Of a stretch of DNA of 10,971 nt, positions 6,880-10,971 are shown in pieces. The stretch's first letter is position 1. Every line of letters begins with the position of its first letter. Origin of the DNA: Bacteroidota bacterium (GTDB lineage Bacteria > Bacteroidota > Bacteroidia > Chitinophagales > UBA10324); NCBI GenBank assembly GCA_003455275.1, contig DMRR01000120.1:1-10971 (forward strand), read 5' to 3'. A program made the translations under genes and the position numbers. Below the pieces are notes generated by a model. The model made no database searches. It saw only the letters and a program-made list of their open reading frames with translations, and had not been told where the DNA came from.

Positions 6880-8080
6880 GAATTTTTTCAATAATGATTT
6901 CGAGGATCTCGTGTGCAATTTCCGATTTCAATTTGAGAGGAAGTAAAATCTTTTTTCCACCTCGCTGAATAATTGTGACTTTGTTTGTATCAAAACCAAA
7001 TCCGGCGCCCTTTTCATTCATGGAATTCATGACAATGAGGTCAAGATTTTTTGCTTTTAATTTCTGAAGCGCATTTGTTTCTTCATCATTTGTTTCTAAG
7101 GCAAAACCAACCAGAAATTGATTTTTGGTTTTCCTTTTTCCTAATTCAGCCAGAATGTCCTTAGTTTTTTCCAATTCAAGTGTCAAACTGTTTTCAGACT
7201 TTTTTATTTTCTGAGCAGAAATTTTTTTTACTTTAAAATCAGCGACAGCTGCTGCCATGATAATTACATCTGCACTTTTAGAATTCCTCATCACAGCTGA
7301 ATACATGTCATCTGCGGACTGTACTGAAATCAATTTTTTTATATTGGATGGTACCGGTGCTGAAGTATTGCTGTGAATGAGTGTTACTAATGCTCCGTGC
7401 TTAGCGGCCTGTTCTGCAAGTGCAAATCCCATTTTACCGCTCGAATGATTTCCAATAAACCGTACCGGATCAATTGCCTCGTGAGTACCGCCGGCTGTTA
7501 TTAAAATTCGCTTTCCGGATAAGGAATCCGATTGAATAAAATGCTTACTGAGATAATCTAAAATATTTTCCGGCTCCATCATTCTTCCTTCGCCAATTAA
7601 ACCGCTCGCCAGTTCTCCATGTGCAACATTCAAAACAATATTTCCATTTTGCTTTAGTGCTTCAATATTTTTTTTGGTTGAACCATGTTTCCACATGTCT
7701 TCGTCCATAGCCGGTGAAATGATAACCGGACAACGCGCTGAGAGATAGACAGCCGAAAGCAGGTTATCGCAAATTCCGTTTGCAAACTTTGCAATTGTAT
7801 TTGCAGAAGCAGGTGCTACCAGCATTGCATCAGCCCACAATCCAAGTTCAACATGATTATTCCACAGACTGTCGTGATCTAATGTGAGTTCAGAATGAAC
7901 CGGGTTTTTAGATAGAGTGGAAAGAGAAAGCGGGGAGATAAACTTCCCCGCTTCCTTTGTCATAATTATCTTAACGATTGCTTCTTCCTTAACAAGAAGG
8001 CGAACCAAGATTGCGCTTTTATAGGCAGCTATACTTCCGCAAACTGCTAAAAGAATTTTTTTTCCTTTCAGCTTGCTCAT
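6872..8080 (-). CDS. coaBC: Bifunctional phosphopantothenoylcysteine decarboxylase / phosphopantothenate-cysteine ligase
   Basis: CoaBC carries out two steps of coenzyme A synthesis: CoaB joins 4'-phosphopantothenate to cysteine, and the FMN-dependent CoaC half decarboxylates the product to 4'-phosphopantetheine. The 402 residues match the usual length. CoaC (about 5-180) has GSIAAYK (15-21), catalytic His76 in NNHVELG, the flavin-site PASANT (90-95), PAMDEDMW (123-130) and the clamp LASGLIGEGRM (157-167). Relative to E. coli, catalytic Asn125 corresponds to Asp126 and Cys158 to Ser159. As I recall, these changes are common in Bacteroidota. CoaB (about 189-400) has ITAGGTHEAIDPVRFIGNHS (194-213), SSGKMG, the AAAVADF strand (276-282) and KIKK (291-294) near the ligase lysine. 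It starts 3 bases after the rpoZ stop, which is doubled (TAATAA), and its own stop overlaps the next start. It acts in the cytoplasm. Confidence 0.96.
   Translation of the reverse strand: MSKLKGKKILLAVCGSIAAYKSAILVRLLVKEEAIVKIIMTKEAGKFISPLSLSTLSKNPVHSELTLDHDSLWNNHVELGLWADAMLVAPASANTIAKFANGICDNLLSAVYLSARCPVIISPAMDEDMWKHGSTKKNIEALKQNGNIVLNVAHGELASGLIGEGRMMEPENILDYLSKHFIQSDSLSGKRILITAGGTHEAIDPVRFIGNHSSGKMGFALAEQAAKHGALVTLIHSNTSAPVPSNIKKLISVQSADDMYSAVMRNSKSADVIIMAAAVADFKVKKISAQKIKKSENSLTLELEKTKDILAELGKRKTKNQFLVGFALETNDEETNALQKLKAKNLDLIVMNSMNEKGAGFGFDTNKVTIIQRGGKKILLPLKLKSEIAHEILEIIIEKIHA
7923..7958 (-). other. Strong stem-loop inside coaBC
   Basis: AAGCGGGGA (7928-7936) and TCCCCGCTT (7945-7953) form a perfect nine-base-pair stem around an eight-base loop. 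After one mismatch, four more pairs extend it (7923-7926 with 7955-7958, one of them a wobble). On the transcribed strand the right side runs into a pyrimidine-rich stretch rather than a U-tract, so it is not a good terminator. The codons encode the conserved AGKFISPLSLS segment of CoaC, and unusually GC-rich codons (GCG GGG, TCC CCG) create the pairing. Function is not established. Confidence 0.35.
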
Positions 8081-8083
8081 TTA

Positions 8084-8434
8084 TTACAATGACTTAGGTG
8101 CCTCTTTGGCAGGATTGCGATGATAAATTTTATCATCATAGAATTCCTCAGTAGCCATTAGAGTTGGGTGTGGCAACTTTTCGTAGAATCTTGAAATTTC
8201 AATTTGCTCACGGTTCTCGTGCACTTCTTCCAAACTATCATTTGATGCTCCAAATTCTTCAAGCTTTCCGTGCAACTCTTCCTTTAGTGAACTTGAAATT
8301 TGGTTGGCGCGTTTTGCTATTATGGTAATTCCTTCATAAGTATTACCAATGGTTTTTTTAATTACGAGCACATCTTTTGGATCGGCTACATTGCTTAATT
8401 GTGAAGTGGCTAACTTCTTAACTGCATTACTCAT
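8084..8434 (-). CDS. rpoZ: DNA-directed RNA polymerase omega subunit (Rpb6-like, Bacteroidota type)
   Basis: This 116-residue protein is the Bacteroidota form of omega, which helps assemble and stabilise core RNA polymerase by binding the beta-prime subunit. The Rpb6/omega signature lies in residues about 30-60: GNTYEGITIIAKRANQISSS, where the conserved AKRANQI helix corresponds to the RA.Q motif of E. coli omega. The C-terminal tail (about 80-116) carries the lineage-typical EKLPHPTLMATEEFYDDKIY. The protein is longer than E. coli omega and lacks any signal peptide, consistent with a cytoplasmic polymerase subunit. Its ATG overlaps the bamD stop by 8 bases (ATGAGTAA), and its stop is 3 bases from coaBC. 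The bamD-rpoZ-coaBC order, which I recall as common in the phylum, supports the identification. Confidence 0.9.
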   Translation of the reverse strand: MSNAVKKLATSQLSNVADPKDVLVIKKTIGNTYEGITIIAKRANQISSSLKEELHGKLEEFGASNDSLEEVHENREQIEISRFYEKLPHPTLMATEEFYDDKIYHRNPAKEAPKSL

Positions 8435-9230
8435 GAGTGTTTAGCTTATTTAAATTTTCAGTTGTGTTATCAAAAATGTTTTTTGCTTCTTTTTCGAACT
8501 TTGTGCCGGCTAATTTATCCTTGTATTGATTGTATGCTGCAAGTGTTGCTTCATAGCGGTCTTTTTGTTTGGCAGTCACACTGTTCAGGGCGTAAATATA
8601 GTCTGATTTAATGATAAGAAAACTTGCTTCAGACAGGTTAGGTAAATCAGGATAAGTTCTGATGCAATTAGTTAGAGCAACCGATGCCGCTTTATAATCA
8701 TTCATCTGATAGTAAAGCTTTGCTCCTGCAAAGGTTTTAGCCTGCAGTTTACCGCGAAGTATATCAATATTGCTATTTGCTTCACTCACCAAATGACTTG
8801 AAGGAAAAGAGTTTACAAAAAGCTGGAATTCATCTATTGCCTTTGTGGTATATTCCTGATCCAATGTAATTTTTGGTGATAAGTCCATATAACATTTTGC
8901 TTCCATAAACAAACACTCTTCTGCATGAACGCTTGAAGGATAGGTACTGTAAAAGTTTTTAAAATGATACTGAGCATAAAGCAATTCGTTGGTTCCATAA
9001 TAACAGAAACATAAATAATAATAAATGTCTTCGCCGTCTTTTGTGCCTTTGAAAACAGGCATTAGCTCTTCAAGAATTGGAAGTGCTTTATAAAATTTCT
9101 GCTGACTGTAGTATTCCTTGGCTTTCTGATATTTAAGATTGAGGTCATTGCTCTTAAGCACCTCCTGGTATTCGCTGCATGACATTAAAAAACTAACAGC
9201 GAAAAAGAGAATAGCTAGATGAAATTTCAT
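8427..9230 (-). CDS. bamD: Outer-membrane assembly lipoprotein BamD
   Basis: BamD is a lipoprotein on the periplasmic face of the outer membrane and a core partner of BamA in inserting beta-barrel proteins. The ATG at 9230 gives 267 residues with a lipoprotein signal ending in the lipobox LMSC, so Cys18 would be the lipidated residue. A TTG 12 bases upstream (9242) is in frame but overlaps the -7 promoter box, so it cannot be the start if that promoter is used. The mature protein is helical with TPR-like repeats: YQKAKEYYSQQKFYKALPIL, the YYYLCFCYYGTNELLYAQYH segment, AIDEFQLFVNSFPSS and AKLYYQMNDYKAASVALTN. Length fits the YfiO/BamD family. It is the first gene of the tight run bamD-rpoZ-coaBC-DUF4835 and has its own promoter signal directly upstream. 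Confidence 0.9.
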   Translation of the reverse strand: MKFHLAILFFAVSFLMSCSEYQEVLKSNDLNLKYQKAKEYYSQQKFYKALPILEELMPVFKGTKDGEDIYYYLCFCYYGTNELLYAQYHFKNFYSTYPSSVHAEECLFMEAKCYMDLSPKITLDQEYTTKAIDEFQLFVNSFPSSHLVSEANSNIDILRGKLQAKTFAGAKLYYQMNDYKAASVALTNCIRTYPDLPNLSEASFLIIKSDYIYALNSVTAKQKDRYEATLAAYNQYKDKLAGTKFEKEAKNIFDNTTENLNKLNTHE

Positions 9231-9239
9231 GTGGGCACG

Positions 9240-9247
9240 CAAATGTA
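9240..9247 (-). promoter_or_regulatory. Putative -7 promoter box for the bamD operon (TACATTTG)
   Basis: Read on the minus strand, TACATTTG ends nine bases before the bamD ATG at 9230, and the ten-base form TACATTTGCG is identical to the box at 91-100. Transcription from a TAnnTTTG box normally begins a few bases downstream, so the mRNA would have a leader of only about 3-6 bases and be nearly leaderless. No good TTTG -33 element sits at the expected spacing; a CTTTTG (9285-9280) is 32 bases away, which is too far. Confidence 0.5.
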
Positions 9248-9450
9248 ATTGGATTGATGTTATGTCGGATAAGAGCTAACAAAAGTTACATGATAACTGT
9301 AAAATGAAATCTGCAAACTTTAGTATAGATCAAAATTTTTTTTATGATATCAACTTTTAGAATCAGAAATACTCCGAATTTTTTTAGATACAGAATAAAA
9401 ATTGGTTTAAATAAAAATTCATTTTCATGAAACAAGAATTTATTCGGCTC
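9248..9450. other. AT-rich intergenic region between menI and bamD
   Basis: No reading frame of note occurs here on either strand. Visible elements are alternating half-sites TAAC (9277-9280), GTTA (9285-9288) and TAAC (9294-9297), which form two overlapping inverted repeats 30-50 bases upstream of the bamD -7 box; a direct repeat of AATAAAAATT (9394-9403 and 9410-9419); and distant arms CCGAAT and ATTCGG (9373-9378 and 9442-9447). None forms a convincing terminator for the menI gene. The region most likely holds bamD upstream promoter sequence. Confidence 0.4.
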
Positions 9451-9879
9451 CTACTTATTTTTTTTATCCAAAATTGCATTTGTCATTCGGCTGATGCATG
9501 TTAGTTTTCCATCATCATCATAAATTTTTATCTCCCAAATCTGGGTCGTGCGCCCAAGGTGAACAGGACGGGTAATTGCATGAACATATCCACCGCGAAC
9601 TGCACGAATATGATTCGCGTTTACCTCCAATCCTACACAAGTTTTTTCAGAAGGATTAATGCAAAGAACTGATGCCACGCTTCCGAGAGACTCAGCCAAA
9701 ACAACATTGGCGCCGCCGTGAAGCAATCCTTCGGGTTGCTTTGTTCTTTCATTTACCGGCATTTTTGCTTTCAGAAAATCGTCACCTATTTCGGTGAATT
9801 CAATCTGAAGAAAAGACTGCATTGTGTTTTTATGCCAGTCATTAAGTTCCTGAAGTGAAATGTTTTTGAACCAAATCAA
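9451..9879 (-). CDS. menI: Hotdog-fold acyl-CoA thioesterase, MenI/YdiI-like
   Basis: This 142-residue protein is close to E. coli YdiI (MenI), which hydrolyses 1,4-dihydroxy-2-naphthoyl-CoA in menaquinone synthesis; other hotdog enzymes of this group act on different aromatic or fatty acyl-CoAs. Without gaps before the active site, its residues line up with those known in YdiI: Gln48, His54-Gly55 and catalytic Glu63 in RTKQPEGLLHGGANVVLAES. GLEVNANHIRAVRGG (83-97) also matches the family. The N-terminus MIWFKNISL aligns with MIWKRKITL of YdiI, which supports the TTG at 9879 as the true start; no in-frame ATG lies upstream before a stop at 9891-9889, and the first internal ATG would remove 19 residues. 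It lies 57 bases after the FKBP gene and may share its transcript. Menaquinone is the usual Bacteroidota quinone, which fits, but no other men gene is in view. Confidence 0.85.
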   Translation of the reverse strand: MIWFKNISLQELNDWHKNTMQSFLQIEFTEIGDDFLKAKMPVNERTKQPEGLLHGGANVVLAESLGSVASVLCINPSEKTCVGLEVNANHIRAVRGGYVHAITRPVHLGRTTQIWEIKIYDDDGKLTCISRMTNAILDKKNK

Positions 9880-9936
9880 AATATATAATTAATGATTTGA
9901 AGGTTTGAGATGCGAGTGGAATTTGAAATGCTCTGT

Positions 9937-10971
9937 TTAATTCGCAGCAACTACTTCAATTTCAAAAATGAGAACTGCATTTGGAGGAATTGACCCGCCT
10001 GCTCCCTGTTCTCCGTATCCAAGATTGGATGGAATGATCAGTGTACCTTTCCCTCCAACATTGAAGAGTGCAATTCCCTCGTCCCATCCGGAAATAACCT
10101 GACCAACACCAAGTGTAAAAGTGAAAGGCTCCCTTCCAGGATTTAATGATGAATCGAATATGGTTCCATCAAGAAGTTTTCCGGTATAATTAACAGTCAC
10201 CACCTTTCCGGCTTGGGGTTTTGCTCCTGAACCTTGTTGATCAACGATGTAATACAATCCGCTTGCTGTTCGTTGAGCATTGAGGTTATTCGCCTTTATG
10301 TAGTTCTTTATTTCATCTTCATTAGAAACCTGCGGCTTGTCATCTACGCCAAGAACTTCAATATCAAAAATCAAAACTGCATTTGCAGGAATAGATGCAC
10401 CCATTCCATGATCGCCATAACCGAGGGCAGATGGAATCAAAAGTGTTGCTTTTGTCCCAACAGGAAGAAGTGCCACTCCTTCGTCCCATCCGTGAATTAC
10501 TTTGTTCTGTCCAAGCGGAAATTCAAAAGGAGTTCTTCCGGGATTGAGAGATGAATCAAAAATATTTCCGTTCAAAAGTTTGCCTGTATAATTCACTTTT
10601 ACTTTTCTGCCTACCATCGGCATAGGTCCTGTTCCTTGTTGAGTGATTACATAATAAAGTCCGTCAGCAGTTTTCTGCGCTTTCAGGTCATGAGATTTTA
10701 TATAGTCCTGAATCAGTTTGTCATCGGCTTCCACTTGTTTTTTGGCATCGTTGGCTTTGCAAACCTGATATTCTTCCATGGTAAGATTGCTAATCATTCC
10801 AACTGATAATTTTAAATAGTCACCATGCTTTGCGAAAGAAGGTATCTGCCCCTGCTTATATAAACTATCAACTTGAATTAAAAATATTGCGCTGTCACCT
10901 TTTCCCATCATAGCAAATCCTTCCATAGGATCTCCATGCACTTTAGGTTCTGAAAGCTGGATCTCAGCCGG
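9937..10971 (-). CDS. FKBP-type peptidyl-prolyl isomerase with tandem FKBP domains (5' end beyond the window)
   Basis: The frame is open to the right edge, so the true start and any signal peptide lie outside; a GTG at 10941 is only an internal codon candidate. Two intact FKBP domains occupy about 10342-10719 and 9952-10317. Each retains the pocket residues known from FKBP12: Tyr in NYTGKLL, Phe-Asp in IFDSSLNPGR, two Phe in PF.F, Val-Ile and Trp in VI.GWDEG, Tyr in LGYG and Phe in VLIF.IEV. The domains align at an exact 134-residue offset with no gaps. Ahead of them, the segment PMEGFAMMGKGDSAIFLIQVDSLY to VGMISNLT resembles the second half of a third, degenerate FKBP unit lacking GWDEG and LGYG. 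Such proteins usually act as periplasmic or outer-membrane folding helpers in Bacteroidota. Downstream, 57 bases separate it from menI. Confidence 0.9.
   Translation of the reverse strand, partial: PAEIQLSEPKVHGDPMEGFAMMGKGDSAIFLIQVDSLYKQGQIPSFAKHGDYLKLSVGMISNLTMEEYQVCKANDAKKQVEADDKLIQDYIKSHDLKAQKTADGLYYVITQQGTGPMPMVGRKVKVNYTGKLLNGNIFDSSLNPGRTPFEFPLGQNKVIHGWDEGVALLPVGTKATLLIPSALGYGDHGMGASIPANAVLIFDIEVLGVDDKPQVSNEDEIKNYIKANNLNAQRTASGLYYIVDQQGSGAKPQAGKVVTVNYTGKLLDGTIFDSSLNPGREPFTFTLGVGQVISGWDEGIALFNVGGKGTLIIPSNLGYGEQGAGGSIPPNAVLIFEIEVVAAN
9952..10719 (-). repeat. Tandem duplication encoding the two FKBP domains (402-base period)
   Basis: The units at 10354-10719 and 9952-10317 are shifted by exactly 402 bases (134 codons) with no insertion or deletion through the compared region. 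Shared blocks include TASGLYYI versus TADGLYYV, VNYTGKLL, IFDSSLNPGR and GWDEG. The DNA has diverged clearly at third positions, so this is an old duplication kept under protein selection, not a recent repeat. Confidence 0.8.

Noticed and set aside
6880..6918. Longer N-terminus of the DUF4835 protein starting at 6918
   Set aside because: It adds a charged stretch before a clean signal peptide and overlaps coaBC by 47 bases; the ATG at 6879 gives an 8-base overlap and a normal signal sequence.
9231..9242. TTG start for bamD at 9242
   Set aside because: It overlaps the -7 promoter box and adds four residues before a standard lipoprotein signal; the ATG at 9230 is preferred.
9394..9419. Direct repeat of AATAAAAATT
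   Set aside because: Ten bases of only A and T in a very AT-rich intergenic region; expected by chance.
9373..9447. CCGAAT / ATTCGG arms as a terminator after menI
   Set aside because: The arms are six bases and about 60 bases apart, with no T-tract after them in the direction of transcription.
9457..9465. T-run at the 3' end of menI as a terminator
   Set aside because: It is a T-run on the plus strand, hence an A-run in the menI mRNA, and it lies inside the coding region (the lysine codons).
10234..10554. Plus-strand 106-codon frame opposite the FKBP gene
   Set aside because: It is antisense to two well-conserved FKBP domains and its translation shows no recognisable protein features.

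Overview
The window reads as a chromosomal segment of a Bacteroidota bacterium, probably an environmental Sphingobacteriia/Chitinophagia-like lineage rather than a Bacteroides; the order is a guess. The evidence is: AT-rich DNA, starts without Shine-Dalgarno sequences, two TAnnTTTG (-7 type) promoter boxes, a cargo protein with a type IX secretion (T9SS) C-terminal sorting domain, a DUF4835/PorD-type protein, an Rpb6-like omega subunit, and the gene order bamD-rpoZ-coaBC-DUF4835. I see no tRNA, rRNA, CRISPR array, insertion sequence or phage gene.

Layout. Positions 1-115 are a leader region with one promoter-like box. Two plus-strand genes follow: a secreted T9SS cargo protein (116-1669; lamin-tail domain plus two Calx-beta repeats) and a putative outer-membrane beta-barrel protein of unknown function (1691-2845). 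A well-formed intrinsic terminator (1709-1744) lies inside the signal-peptide codons of the second gene. These genes meet the minus-strand block tail to tail with one base between the stop codons.

Everything from 2847 to the right edge is on the minus strand. In transcription order (right to left) it holds: a multi-domain FKBP prolyl isomerase cut by the window edge (9937-10971), a MenI/YdiI-like hotdog thioesterase starting at TTG (9451-9879), and a 220-base gap with a promoter at its bamD-proximal end. Then comes a compact run: bamD, rpoZ, coaBC, DUF4835/porD, a FemAB/GNAT-like acyl or aminoacyl transferase, and a class I methyltransferase. Spacings are 8-base overlap, 3 bases, 8-base overlap, 15 bases and 31-base overlap. 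A CNNM/CBS/CorC membrane protein follows after 65 bases.

How the genes fit together. The run combines outer-membrane assembly (BamD), RNA polymerase (omega), coenzyme A synthesis (CoaBC) and a T9SS-associated protein (PorD-like), and it probably forms one polycistronic unit. The transferase/methyltransferase pair at its end occupies the place where I recall recN in many relatives, and it is the least understood part of the minus-strand block. Most of the window is ordinary core genome. The points most worth checking are the terminator inside the signal sequence, the nearly leaderless bamD promoter, the overlapping transferase/methyltransferase pair, and the active-site substitutions in CoaC.
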